From a bacterium (GTDB lineage: Bacteria > Fibrobacterota > Chitinivibrionia > Chitinivibrionales > Chitinivibrionaceae), in assembly GCA_020048285.1 (NCBI GenBank), contig JAIFMU010000019.1, forward strand, positions 1-40,595: a DNA stretch of 40,595 nucleotides. The letters are read 5' to 3'. The position numbers were made by a program, and so were the translations under genes. The notes beneath the pieces are model-generated. The model was not told the DNA's origin, searched no databases, and saw only the letters and a list, made by a program, of their open reading frames with translations. Below are positions 31,109 to 39,199 of this stretch, piece after piece. The first letter of the stretch is position 1; every line of letters starts with the position of its first letter.

Positions 31109-32110
31109 ATGGAAACGAGAATCATCGACGAACTCAGCGAATTCATGCGACTTGATATTTACCTGACCCATCACTATTCGGAAATCTCCCGAAGCCGCCT
31201 TCAGCAGGCTGTAAAAGATGGAGATATCAAAATCAATGGCGAACCGGCTAAGAAATCTCACGTCTTGAGACGGGGCGAAGAAATTACAATTATTGGCCTC
31301 GATGAGATATCTACGAGTGGGGAAGCGGTGACGATCATTCCCCAAGAGATGGATTTAGAGATCCTCTTTGAAGATGAAAACTATGTCATTGTGAACAAAC
31401 CTTCTGGGCTTGTTGTTCATCCGGGCAATGGAAATCCTGACGGAACGCTTCTCAACGGACTGTTTTATCATCTTCGCAACAATCAGGGAACGCCGCGATT
31501 GGTGCATCGCCTAGACAAAGACACATCTGGTGTTATCATGTGTGCGAAAAATGATCACGCTCACGACATGATGAGCAAAAAATTTCAGAATCGCGAAGTC
31601 TACAAGGGATATTTGGGCATCTGCATCGGTCGTTATCCCGATTCTCTGGGAGTTATCGAAGCGCCTATTGGTCGTTCGAAAATCGATCCGGTCAAAAGGA
31701 CTATTCGCCCAGACGGTCGCGAATCTCGCACTGATTACGCCCGTCTCTACTATCAGAGCGGCATTTCCCTGAACGCGTATCGCCTTCATACAGGGAGAAC
31801 TCACCAAATTCGCGTGCACTCCTCCTATTGCGGCTTCCCGATTCTCGCGGACAGCTACTATGGCGGTGAAAAGGAGATGGTGAAACGGTTGGAACCACTT
31901 GAACGGGCATTTGCCTATCGCGTTTATACCGCGTGTCATCGCCAAGCACTGCACGCGCGGTATCTGTCGTTCGATCACCCGTTTACCGATGAAAAAATTA
32001 CTGTTGTTGGCCCGCTTCCCGAAGATTTTCAAAAAGCGATTGCAATGATGGAACTTTCAGAGGATAATCTGAATGTGTTCGGTACCGAACTGCTGGAAAT
32101 TACCAAATAA
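31109..32110 (+). CDS. RluA-family pseudouridine synthase with S4 domain
   Basis: The 333-aa protein isomerises uridine to pseudouridine in RNA. An N-terminal S4 domain (RLDIYLTHHYSEISRSRLQQ; GDIKINGEPAKKSHVLRRGE) binds RNA. The catalytic domain carries the RluA motif LVHRLDKDTSGVIMCAKN with the nucleophilic Asp, preceded by VNKPSGLVVHPGNG. LHTGRTHQIRVHSSYCGFPI follows. The S4-plus-RluA order fits RluC/RluD of 23S rRNA; which uridines are modified is not decidable. ATG 31109 with AAAGGG upstream is preferred over GTG 31103. Confidence 0.92.
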   Translation: METRIIDELSEFMRLDIYLTHHYSEISRSRLQQAVKDGDIKINGEPAKKSHVLRRGEEITIIGLDEISTSGEAVTIIPQEMDLEILFEDENYVIVNKPSGLVVHPGNGNPDGTLLNGLFYHLRNNQGTPRLVHRLDKDTSGVIMCAKNDHAHDMMSKKFQNREVYKGYLGICIGRYPDSLGVIEAPIGRSKIDPVKRTIRPDGRESRTDYARLYYQSGISLNAYRLHTGRTHQIRVHSSYCGFPILADSYYGGEKEMVKRLEPLERAFAYRVYTACHRQALHARYLSFDHPFTDEKITVVGPLPEDFQKAIAMMELSEDNLNVFGTELLEITK

Positions 32111-32139
32111 CTGTATTAACCGATTTAAAGGAGAACCGT

Positions 32140-32262
32140 ATGAAAGCTCTTAAAATTACCGCTGTTGTTACTGTAGTTGTGGCTGTCGTAGCAGCTATTC
32201 TTGTGGTTGTAAAAAAGTTCGCCGGAAGTGATTGCGGTTGTGACTGCAATTGCGACGACTAA
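32140..32262 (+). CDS. 40-aa membrane microprotein with Cys-X-Cys-X-Cys-X-Cys tail
   Basis: A strong AAAGGAGAA site precedes ATG 32140, opening a 40-codon ORF that ends at 32262. A hydrophobic helix (AVVTVVVAVVAAILVVV) is followed by KKFAG and a tail DCGCDCNCDD. The four cysteines alternate with Gly, Asp and Asn, and with four aspartates would suit metal or Fe-S/Zn binding or disulfide exchange. It lies 16 nt upstream of the GyrI-like membrane protein and is probably in one operon with it. No family is recognised. Confidence 0.7.
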   Translation: MKALKITAVVTVVVAVVAAILVVVKKFAGSDCGCDCNCDD

Positions 32263-32278
32263 TCAGTAAAGGAACAGA

Positions 32279-32962
32279 ATGAAACCTCTCAAATTAGTCG
32301 GGATTCTCATGGCGCTTTTTTCTGCGCTGGTTCTATTCTCGATGATTCGCTACGGATGGTTCCACAAGGTTGTAGTTGTGGAGGAAACGATTCCTGCCAT
32401 GACCATTCTTGCCATTTCGCATACGGGCCCCTATCAGAATGTTGGGCCGGTAATGGGGAAACTCTATGACGATGTGAAAGGCGCTGGAGTCACTGGATCT
32501 CGCGGTGTGGGAATCTATTTTGATTCGCCTGAAACTGTGGCTCCGGAAAAACTGCGCGCCCTCGTCGGTCAAGAGATTTCAAAAAAAGATCTGATGAAAG
32601 TGGCAAAATTCAAAGCCTATCGCTCTATAGAACTTCCTGCACTCAAGGCTAAAGTTGTACATTTTCCCTATCGCGGTCAGTTGTCGATTATCTTTGCGGT
32701 GTTCAAGGCTTATCCGGCGTTGAAAGCGGCGAACGGAAATGCAATATCCTCTGCCGCTATTGAAATCTACGATATCCCCAACAAAGAGATCCTTTTTGTG
32801 ATTCCACAGAATGTGACGCGTGAACAGCAAGAGTCGTGGGTCACCGGAAAACCAATGGCGGTGGTTTCGCAGAAACTGCAAACGGTGGCAGAATCAGTTG
32901 GTTCTCCGCAAGACAGTGCTGTAGATGCCACAAGTTCCGCTTCGGCTAAGAATTACAACTAA
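32279..32962 (+). CDS. Membrane-anchored GyrI-like effector-binding domain protein
   Basis: The 227-aa protein has one N-terminal membrane helix (LVGILMALFSALVLFSMIRY). A SOUL/GyrI-like small-molecule-binding domain (~40-190) follows. Its motifs are ILAISHTGPYQNVGPVMGKL, GVGIYFDSPETVAPEKLRAL and VVHFPYRGQLSIIFAVFKAY, with an acidic AAIEIYDIP near the end. Such domains bind cationic or hydrophobic ligands; anchoring suggests an envelope-side sensor or binding protein. AAAGGAACAG precedes the ATG. It is flanked by the Cys-rich microprotein upstream and a NUDIX gene that overlaps by one base downstream. Confidence 0.82.
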   Translation: MKPLKLVGILMALFSALVLFSMIRYGWFHKVVVVEETIPAMTILAISHTGPYQNVGPVMGKLYDDVKGAGVTGSRGVGIYFDSPETVAPEKLRALVGQEISKKDLMKVAKFKAYRSIELPALKAKVVHFPYRGQLSIIFAVFKAYPALKAANGNAISSAAIEIYDIPNKEILFVIPQNVTREQQESWVTGKPMAVVSQKLQTVAESVGSPQDSAVDATSSASAKNYN

Positions 32963-33498
32963 TGGAATTGATTGAACGGTTCACCATCGATGGCACTGCT
33001 ACGGGTGAACCGATCTTACGCAATACCGCGCACACACAAGGGATTCCTCACAAAACTGCTCACGTCTGGGTGGTAAATTCCCGTAAAGAGATACTCCTTC
33101 AAAAACGCGCCCTCTGTAAAGAGTCTCATCCTGGGTGTTGGGATGTCTCGTCGGCAGGGCATATCACTTTCGGACAAACGGTTGTCGAATCGGCTATTCG
33201 CGAATGTTTCGAAGAGATTGGACTTGCCGTTACTTCGAGTGATTTGGTTCCTTTGGGAACGCTCTATCAGGAGTTCATCAACGTGACGCCAGGATTTATC
33301 GATCGCGAATGGGTTGACAGTTTTATTGTCTGTCGCGATCTTCCGGAGTCTGCGTTTACCGTTCAGGTCGAAGAGGTAAGTGAAGTGAAATGGTTTGATT
33401 TTGAAATATTTTGCGCCATGACAGTCGCAAAATCACCGGATTTGGTTGATCACTGTCAAGAGTATCAGCTACTTATCGCCTATCTTTCAGCGAACTAA
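32962..33498 (+). CDS. NUDIX hydrolase
   Basis: The 178-aa protein has a Nudix box at ~72-94: GHITFGQTVVESAIRECFEE followed by IGL. The REXXEE catalytic core is intact. The first conserved Glu of the box is Gln, a variation outside the catalytic metal ligands. The N-terminus (HVWVVNSRKEILLQKRALCK, then SHPGCWDVSSAGH) resembles the YfcD/IPP-isomerase-like branch, so a nucleotide or isoprenoid diphosphate is the probable substrate. Its ATG shares one base with the TAA of the GyrI-like gene. Confidence 0.88.
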   Translation: MELIERFTIDGTATGEPILRNTAHTQGIPHKTAHVWVVNSRKEILLQKRALCKESHPGCWDVSSAGHITFGQTVVESAIRECFEEIGLAVTSSDLVPLGTLYQEFINVTPGFIDREWVDSFIVCRDLPESAFTVQVEEVSEVKWFDFEIFCAMTVAKSPDLVDHCQEYQLLIAYLSAN

Positions 33499-33511
33499 CA
33501 TCCTTCTGTTT

Positions 33512-33949
33512 TCAGATGTGTTCATGTTTGAACTGATCTATGAGATCTGCAAAGAGTTCGGTATTTTCCACAATGGTGAATGATTTGTCTTCAACTGTTT
33601 CTCCATCGATTTTCGCAATGAATCGCCAAAGACCAATTTTATCCCCAATGGGCTCCCAAAGTGTGTCGCCAAGGTAAATTTCAAAAGGATTTGACCGAAT
33701 AGGAATAGATCCGGTGAAAGGTGGTGTCGTTTTCCCCTTTTCATCAAGGAAAGGCGGATGGATAACCGTATACTCAACTTGCTTTCCCTTTGCCCCGGAA
33801 ATTTTGAGAATATAGCCGAACTCGGCTTCGATGCGCGCGGGGATTATTGTGGTGAATTTCAAGAACCGCGGCAGTTCACGACAGCGATTGCTCCATTTCG
33901 CATAGAGTCCCCAACTCGTTGTTGTCACAGAGAGTTGCTTTCGCGCCAT
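33512..33949 (-). CDS. DUF3859 family protein
   Basis: The 145-aa protein matches DUF3859 in layout. It opens with a basic segment, then IIPARIEAEFGYILKISGAK, IPIRSNPFEIYLGDTLWEPI and KIGLWRFIAKIDGETVEDKS. These are the paired beta-strands typical of that small Ig-like family. No signal peptide is seen. AAGGAG precedes the ATG. Its end faces the NUDIX gene with only 13 nt between stops. Function unknown. Confidence 0.75.
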   Translation of the reverse strand: MARKQLSVTTTSWGLYAKWSNRCRELPRFLKFTTIIPARIEAEFGYILKISGAKGKQVEYTVIHPPFLDEKGKTTPPFTGSIPIRSNPFEIYLGDTLWEPIGDKIGLWRFIAKIDGETVEDKSFTIVENTELFADLIDQFKHEHI

Positions 33950-34085
33950 GAAAATGCTCCTTGGATGATTGAGTCTTAGGGGGAAAAATAGTCAATATGA
34001 TTGGAATATACCAACTTTCTGTTTTAATACTGTGTAAAGAGTGGTACAATTTCGGGAGGGAATACGAACTGACCAAGGAAATCTC

Positions 34086-35264
34086 ATGAAAACACGGTTG
34101 TTAGCGGAATCGGATAAACGATATTATCTCATATGTCGAGCTGTTTTTATTTTGGCACTTCTGCTTCACGTGGCCTTTTTTATAACCTTTACAGTGTTAA
34201 ATATTACTGTTCTGGCCATCTTTAATATTTTTAGCATACTGCTGTTCATCGGAACACTTATTCTCAATGAATTTGGTCATTCCAAAATGGCAATCACTTT
34301 TGCTATCGCTGAAGTGATTACTCATCAAGTTATTGCAACAATAATACTAGGTTTAGAAACGAGTTTCTACCTCTATATCCTTTTTTGCATAATGCTTCCG
34401 CTACTTACTTCAAGAGGATATTCTCGATGGAAGCAAATTTCGATAGGTTTTTCGATCATTATTCTTTTTGCACTACACCTCTATATGCATGGACGTGAAC
34501 CGTTACACCAGTTATCTCACGGCATCGAACTGGGATTTTCTCTCTTTAATCAGGCAGGCGCAGTAATTCTTCTCGTGGGAATAGCAGCAATATTCAATAC
34601 GACAGTTATTCGCTATGAAGAGAAATTGAAAGAAAAACAACGCTACGCCTACTCACTTTTGCTCAATATTCTTCCTGAATCAATCGCCAAACGGCTCAAT
34701 TTAAAAGAAGAACCAATCGCTGACGGTTTTACAGAGGCATCTGTGCTCTTTGCAGATCTTACTAATTTTACAGAGCTTGCGTCGACCATGATGCCCGCTC
34801 AGCTTGTAGAAATGCTCGATGGACTTTACGCTCGATTTGATGCTCTTACTGACACGTTTGGATGTGAAAAAATTAAGACCATTGGCGATGCGTTTATGGT
34901 TGCCGCTGGCGTTCCCGAGCCTTGCGAAGACCACGCTGATCGTATTTTGAAATTTGGGTTTGCCATTCTCGAGGCGACCGAAGAGTTCAACCGGGCTGAA
35001 AACATGAATCTTCAGATCAGAATTGGGTGCAATGCGGGGCCGCTTATCGCAGGAGTGATCGGCCGGAAAAAATTTAGCTACGACCTGTGGGGCGACACGG
35101 TTAATATCGCATCACGACTTGAATCAACGGGGATTCCCGGCAAAATTCACACGTCAAATACGATCAAGACAGCTTCGACGGTTCAATTTCGTTTTAATTC
35201 CCGCGGGCATATTCCGCTCAAAGGAAAAGGAAATGTAGAAACCTACATTGTGGAGCAAATCTGA
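34086..35264 (+). CDS. Membrane class III adenylate cyclase
   Basis: The 392-aa protein has about six N-terminal membrane helices (~10-170), a short linker helix (NILPESIAKRLNLK, the usual cyclase-entry helix), and a class III catalytic domain (~215-385). Metal-binding Asp residues are in LFADLTNFT and IGDAFM. The adenine-specifying pair is present: Lys in EKIKTIGDAF and Asp in YDLWGDTVN, in place of the Glu/Cys of guanylate cyclases. The transition-state Asn/Arg are in NIASRLEST. cAMP synthesis is therefore expected. ATG 34086 (CAAGGAAA upstream) is preferred over 34041. Confidence 0.9.
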   Translation: MKTRLLAESDKRYYLICRAVFILALLLHVAFFITFTVLNITVLAIFNIFSILLFIGTLILNEFGHSKMAITFAIAEVITHQVIATIILGLETSFYLYILFCIMLPLLTSRGYSRWKQISIGFSIIILFALHLYMHGREPLHQLSHGIELGFSLFNQAGAVILLVGIAAIFNTTVIRYEEKLKEKQRYAYSLLLNILPESIAKRLNLKEEPIADGFTEASVLFADLTNFTELASTMMPAQLVEMLDGLYARFDALTDTFGCEKIKTIGDAFMVAAGVPEPCEDHADRILKFGFAILEATEEFNRAENMNLQIRIGCNAGPLIAGVIGRKKFSYDLWGDTVNIASRLESTGIPGKIHTSNTIKTASTVQFRFNSRGHIPLKGKGNVETYIVEQI

Positions 35265-35317
35265 TTGGTTATTCTGTAGGCTGAATCTATTTTCACCATT
35301 CAACATGGAGAAATAAG

Positions 35318-35968
35318 ATGGAACCAATACAAGCAATCATCTTTGATCTCGACGGTACGCTCTATCCGATGACCCGTCGATTTCGACCGCTTTTCGCCCT
35401 TTTTTCTGTGCCCCACCCTTTGAGACTTCCCGGTTATATGAAATTGCGAGATCGTTTTCGCGGTGAAGCACGGGACAGTGGAAAAACAATAATGGCGGAG
35501 ATAAATCGCGAAATAGAATCGTCATTTGGTGTTGATTCGGGAGAACTTTGGCAGGAACGTCAGTTCTATCCGGCATTCTATCGCACGCTCGCTTCGACGC
35601 GAAGACGTCCGGGGATCAACGAACTTCTTCGACAATTGCGAGCAAAAGGGTATCGATTGGCTGTGCTTTCAGACTTTGGCAAAGTTCCTGAGCGGTTGCA
35701 ATCGTTGAAAATCAGTAGTGAACCATTTGAGTTACTGTACTCGTCGGAAGATCTTGGCGGCTTTAAACCGAACACACTTCCTTTCCTGAAAACTTTGGTT
35801 GCTTTAAACCTTCCGCCTGAATCTGTTCTCATGGTGGGCGATCGCGAAGAGACTGATGGCGATGGCGCCCGAACAATGGGAATGCCATTCTTGAAAGTTC
35901 CGGGTAAGAGCAACGAGGGATGGGATGAAGCGGTTCAGTTTCTTCATGATTTGCCAAAATTGAAATAG
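35318..35968 (+). CDS. HAD-superfamily hydrolase (phosphatase-like)
   Basis: The 216-aa protein has all HAD motifs. Motif I is IIFDLDGTLYP, motif II is LAVLSDFGK (Ser), and the motif III Lys is in DLGGFKPN. Motif IV is MVGDREETDGDGARTMGM. The helical cap (~20-95) makes it a subclass I phosphatase of the phosphoglycolate/pyrimidine-nucleotidase type; substrate unknown. ATGGAGAAATAAG carries the ribosome binding site. A bidirectional terminator separates it from prs. Confidence 0.88.
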   Translation: MEPIQAIIFDLDGTLYPMTRRFRPLFALFSVPHPLRLPGYMKLRDRFRGEARDSGKTIMAEINREIESSFGVDSGELWQERQFYPAFYRTLASTRRRPGINELLRQLRAKGYRLAVLSDFGKVPERLQSLKISSEPFELLYSSEDLGGFKPNTLPFLKTLVALNLPPESVLMVGDREETDGDGARTMGMPFLKVPGKSNEGWDEAVQFLHDLPKLK

Positions 35969-36032
35969 CATCTCTGGTTTTCTATATAATTCGCTTTCAC
36001 TGCTCTGTGGTGGGAGCGATTTTTATGCAAAG

Positions 36033-36057
36033 AGGCGACCCGAAAGAGTCGCCTTTT
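36033..36057. terminator. Bidirectional terminator between the HAD gene and prs
   Basis: AGGCGAC (36033-36039) pairs with GTCGCCT (36048-36054), followed by TTTT on the plus strand. It lies between two convergent gene ends. Confidence 0.75.
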
Positions 36058-36079
36058 GAAATACTTCAAAGCAATCAGA

Positions 36080-37027
36080 TTAGAATCGCGAATAGAGTCC
36101 ACTGATTGAACGTCCAGAATTGGTAAACATGATCGCATTCGCAAAGAGTTCCGCTATTGAAACTATCTGAAGTTTGTCGTGCTTTTTCTCTTCTGGAACA
36201 TAAACCGTGTCGGTAATAACTAGTTTTTGGATCGCCGAATTAACGATGCGTTCTTTTGAATTTCCAGAGAGAACACCGTGAACACAGAACGCGATAATGT
36301 CGCTCGCTCCATTTTTCACGAGAACTTCAGCCGCTTCAATGAGTGAACCGCCAGATGCAACTTCATCGTCAAAGATAAATGCTTTTTTGCCTTTTACTTC
36401 GCCAATAATGTTTTCCATCGAAGGTTTTTCTGAATCGTCAGATCGGCGCTTGTCCAAAATCGCAAGGGGAAGGCCGAGGCGTTTTGCATAGTGACCAGCG
36501 TGTTTTGCCGAACCCGCGTCAGGAGCTACAACAACACCGTTTTCAGTGCCCATGGCTTCTGCGGCGTCACAGAGTACTTTACCTGCGAGAAGGTGATCAC
36601 ATGGCTGGTCGAAGAAACCCTGGATCTGCGGTGAGTGAAGATTCATTGCCATAACACGGTCTGCACCGGCAGTTTTGAGAAGGTTTGCCACCAATTTCGC
36701 GCTGATTGAAATACGCGGTTCATCTTTTTTGTCAGAACGGACATATGGATAGTAGGGTGTTACCGCGGTGATACGCGCTGCACTGGCCTGTTTTGCCGCA
36801 TCAATCATGATAAGAAGTTCCATAAGTCCTTCGTTAACAGGAGCACATGAAGGTTGAATAATGTAAACATCTTTGCCGCGAACAGTCTCTTTGTACGCAA
36901 CTTTGATATTTTCATTGCTGAATTTCATGATGTCCACTTCACCCAGTTCAACGCCAGCGTGTTTCGCAATTGCTTCTGCGAGTGGGCGGTTTGCTGTTCC
37001 TGAAAAGATCTTAAGGTCACCGTTCAT
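36080..37027 (-). CDS. prs: Ribose-phosphate pyrophosphokinase (PRPP synthetase)
   Basis: Prs makes PRPP from ribose 5-phosphate and ATP for nucleotide, histidine and tryptophan synthesis. The 315-aa protein starts MNGDLKIFSGTANRPLAEAI. It contains the flexible-loop/ATP region YYPYVRSDKKDEPRISISAK and the PRPP loop FDDEVASGGSLIEA. The catalytic loop Lys/Arg residues appear as DKRRSD. ATG 37027 gives the usual family N-terminus and has GAGGGG upstream; ATG 37057 (TAATG-coupled to the DUF4388 gene) would add ten residues. The same word GGAAACACCATG precedes both this gene and the upstream one. Confidence 0.96.
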   Translation of the reverse strand: MNGDLKIFSGTANRPLAEAIAKHAGVELGEVDIMKFSNENIKVAYKETVRGKDVYIIQPSCAPVNEGLMELLIMIDAAKQASAARITAVTPYYPYVRSDKKDEPRISISAKLVANLLKTAGADRVMAMNLHSPQIQGFFDQPCDHLLAGKVLCDAAEAMGTENGVVVAPDAGSAKHAGHYAKRLGLPLAILDKRRSDDSEKPSMENIIGEVKGKKAFIFDDEVASGGSLIEAAEVLVKNGASDIIAFCVHGVLSGNSKERIVNSAIQKLVITDTVYVPEEKKHDKLQIVSIAELFANAIMFTNSGRSISGLYSRF

Positions 37028-37056
37028 GGTGTTTCCCCTCTCAACTTGGTTGTTCA

Positions 37057-37488
37057 TTATGAATTATCCTCTAATAGCTCGACTGTTTTTTTACGAATAA
37101 GATTCGGTTGTAACACCTGCCGCGATTCAAAATAATAATCACCTTCTGTGATTTTAAGAATCGTGCGAAATCCCGCAAGGCCGGAACTGTTCCGATAGAA
37201 CCCATCAATAATTTCACCGTTGCGGAATAGGACATATCCTTTTCGTCTTCCGGTGGTAATGTGAAGAACCCCCTGTCGTTCGAGATGACAGAGAGATCTC
37301 ATGTGATTGATCAGTAAATTGTCCGGGATTGTACCGGAAAGGATGAAAGTCGTGTTTTTGAGCCGCTGCTGTTCCTGTTTCAACGCCGCTTTTCGCTGTT
37401 TGGCACGCGACCAAAGTGTCAGCATCGGGAAGAAAGAGAGTCCACAGAGGAGTCCGGTCAGAGCCGGAATAGTTGTTATCGGTGACAT
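37057..37488 (-). CDS. DUF4388-domain membrane-anchored protein
   Basis: The 143-aa protein has an N-terminal membrane helix (ALTGLLCGLSFFPMLTLW), a short basic helix, and a DUF4388 domain (~48-130). The domain motifs are LSGTIPDNLLINHMRSLCHL, GVLHITTGRRKGYVLFRNGE and ITEGDYYFESRQVL. DUF4388 occurs in signalling and motility regulators in delta- and cyanobacterial groups. Its stop TAA overlaps ATG 37057 (TAATG), so it is in one operon with prs. Function in relation to PRPP is not obvious. AAAGGA precedes the ATG. Confidence 0.78.
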   Translation of the reverse strand: MSPITTIPALTGLLCGLSFFPMLTLWSRAKQRKAALKQEQQRLKNTTFILSGTIPDNLLINHMRSLCHLERQGVLHITTGRRKGYVLFRNGEIIDGFYRNSSGLAGFRTILKITEGDYYFESRQVLQPNLIRKKTVELLEDNS

Positions 37489-37678
37489 GGTGTTTCCTTT
37501 TCACCCCGAGGAGGGCACAGAGTCATTATTCCGACGCGCAGAAAATAGTTCTCTGCGCTCAATTCAATTCTACTTTTTTTAAAACTCTTTTTTCACAAAA
37601 AAATAGCTATTTTTAAACATTGACATAATACAACGCAGTTCAGAGCTGTTTTTGTCGATCAATGGTTTCATTAAATCA

Positions 37679-37696
37679 TTGTGATGTCAAGGACAA
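37679..37696. promoter_or_regulatory. Candidate Rex operator upstream of rex
   Basis: The 18-bp element TTGTGATGTCAAGGACAA has outer arms TTGT and ACAA at the spacing of the Rex consensus (TTGTTAANNNNTTAACAA), with a degenerate core. It lies 28 bp before the rex ATG, so autoregulation is plausible. A TTGACA at 37620-37625 may be a -35 box, but no good -10 was found. Confidence 0.45.
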
Positions 37697-37723
37697 TGAG
37701 GTTCTGCTAAAGGGAAGTTTTCA

Positions 37724-38374
37724 ATGATTAAACTAAAAAATCGCCGAGTGATCTCGCGTCTCTCCCGATACAAAAATGCCCTGTATCGCTTTCGAGAGTT
37801 GGGATTCGAACGCATTTATTCTGATTATCTCGCGGAAGAAGTGGGTGTGACCTCTTCACAGGTGCGCAAGGATTTTTCGTTGTTCGATATGACCGGCAAC
37901 AAGCGAGCGGGCTATCAGATTTCGTTGTTGTTGGAAAAATTGGAGCAACTGTTCCTCAAGGATCGCATTCAGAAAGTGATTATTGTCGGCGCGGGGAGAC
38001 TCGGTTCTGCTTTTTCGCACTATCGCGGATTTAGTCGCGAAAAAATTGAAATTGTCGCAGCATTTGATATTGATCCGTCGAAAACGAGTGCTTCGCGATC
38101 AGTTCCGGTGCGACCGCTTTCGGAAATGGATGATTTTATCAAGTCTGAAGGGATCGAACTGGCAATTCTTACTGTTCCGGAACGGGTTGCGGAAGACGTC
38201 TATGCAAAACTGGTCAATGCGGGTATTAAAGGCGTACTCAATTTTGCCCCGATTCCTTTGAAACCAACTGAAACCTGTATCGTCACCACGTACTGTGTTG
38301 AATTGGAATTAGAAACGCTTATCTATTTTGTGAACGAAGGTATTGGAGGACTTGATGCAGAAGATTGCGATTAA
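37724..38374 (+). CDS. rex: Redox-sensing transcriptional repressor Rex
   Basis: Rex senses the NADH/NAD+ ratio and represses fermentation and respiration genes until NADH rises. The 216-aa protein has the N-terminal winged helix (RVISRLSRYKNALYRFRELG; IYSDYLAEEVGVTSSQVRKD, then FSLFDMTGNKRAGY). A Rossmann NAD(H) domain follows (VIIVGAGRLGSAFSHYRGF). AFDIDPSK and VPERVAEDV come later, and the C-terminal swapped helix is near ELETLIYFVNEG. AAAGGGAAG precedes the ATG. Its end overlaps argB by 20 nt. Confidence 0.95.
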   Translation: MIKLKNRRVISRLSRYKNALYRFRELGFERIYSDYLAEEVGVTSSQVRKDFSLFDMTGNKRAGYQISLLLEKLEQLFLKDRIQKVIIVGAGRLGSAFSHYRGFSREKIEIVAAFDIDPSKTSASRSVPVRPLSEMDDFIKSEGIELAILTVPERVAEDVYAKLVNAGIKGVLNFAPIPLKPTETCIVTTYCVELELETLIYFVNEGIGGLDAEDCD

Positions 38375-39137
38375 AATCGGGGGATCAACCGTCAACAGTG
38401 ATGGACTTCTTGACCAGCTGGGTGTGGGGATTCGACGACTTCGCGATACCGATGCGGCGGTTCTCGTGATCCACGGCGGGGGCAAAGATATCGCTCTCGA
38501 AATGGCGCGACTCCAGAAAGAGTTCACCTTTGTGCAGGGAATGCGGGTCACCGATGCTGAAACGATGGAAGCGGTTCAGCGTGTTCTTTCCGGTGAAGTG
38601 AACAAGCGGATCGTCAATGCGTTCCTTCTCGAGGGAGTAAAAGCGGTGGGGCTTTCCGGCGTGGATGGCGCGTTGTTAACGGCGAAAAAACTGCTAGTTG
38701 ACGGCGAAGATATCGGCTGGGTTGGCGAAGTCGAACAGGTTGATTCAGATCTTCTTGGCGTTCTCTACGCCGCGGGGTATGTTCCCGTTGTGTCGCCAGT
38801 GTCGCGGGATAGCGAAGGAAATATCTACAACGTAAACGCCGATCTCGCCGCTAGTGAAACCGCAATCGCCGAAAAAGTCGATGATCTGATTTATATCTCA
38901 GATGTTCCCGGTGTGCTTATCAACGGCGAAGTGCGACGATCAATCGCGATCGGCGAGATCGAGGCGCTGATCGCGGAAGGGCACATCACCGGCGGAATGA
39001 TCCCAAAGATGCGATCTGCCGCTGATGCAATCGAACGGGGCGTGAAACGGGTCCACATCTGTGGATGGCGTGGAGCGGAAACACTGGTAGAAGAGTTATC
39101 TCATGGCACCAGTCAGGGAACGACAATTCAGAAATAG
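38355..39137 (+). CDS. argB: Acetylglutamate kinase
   Basis: ArgB phosphorylates N-acetylglutamate in arginine synthesis. The 260-aa amino-acid kinase has IAIKIGGSTVNS at the start, VIHGGGKDIALEM near 35, and FVQGMRVTDAETMEAVQRVL near 63. YNVNADLAASETAIA near 160 and GGMIPKMRSAADAI near 215 complete the set. The N-terminus lacks the extra helix of arginine-sensitive forms, so it may not be feedback-inhibited. ATG 38355 has GGAGGA upstream and lies inside the rex end, implying translational coupling. Confidence 0.95.
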   Translation: MQKIAIKIGGSTVNSDGLLDQLGVGIRRLRDTDAAVLVIHGGGKDIALEMARLQKEFTFVQGMRVTDAETMEAVQRVLSGEVNKRIVNAFLLEGVKAVGLSGVDGALLTAKKLLVDGEDIGWVGEVEQVDSDLLGVLYAAGYVPVVSPVSRDSEGNIYNVNADLAASETAIAEKVDDLIYISDVPGVLINGEVRRSIAIGEIEALIAEGHITGGMIPKMRSAADAIERGVKRVHICGWRGAETLVEELSHGTSQGTTIQK

Positions 39138-39199
39138 AAAAGGGTGAACGACAGATAGACGTTCATTCTACTAGAAAGTTAAAAAATTTGGAGAATAAA

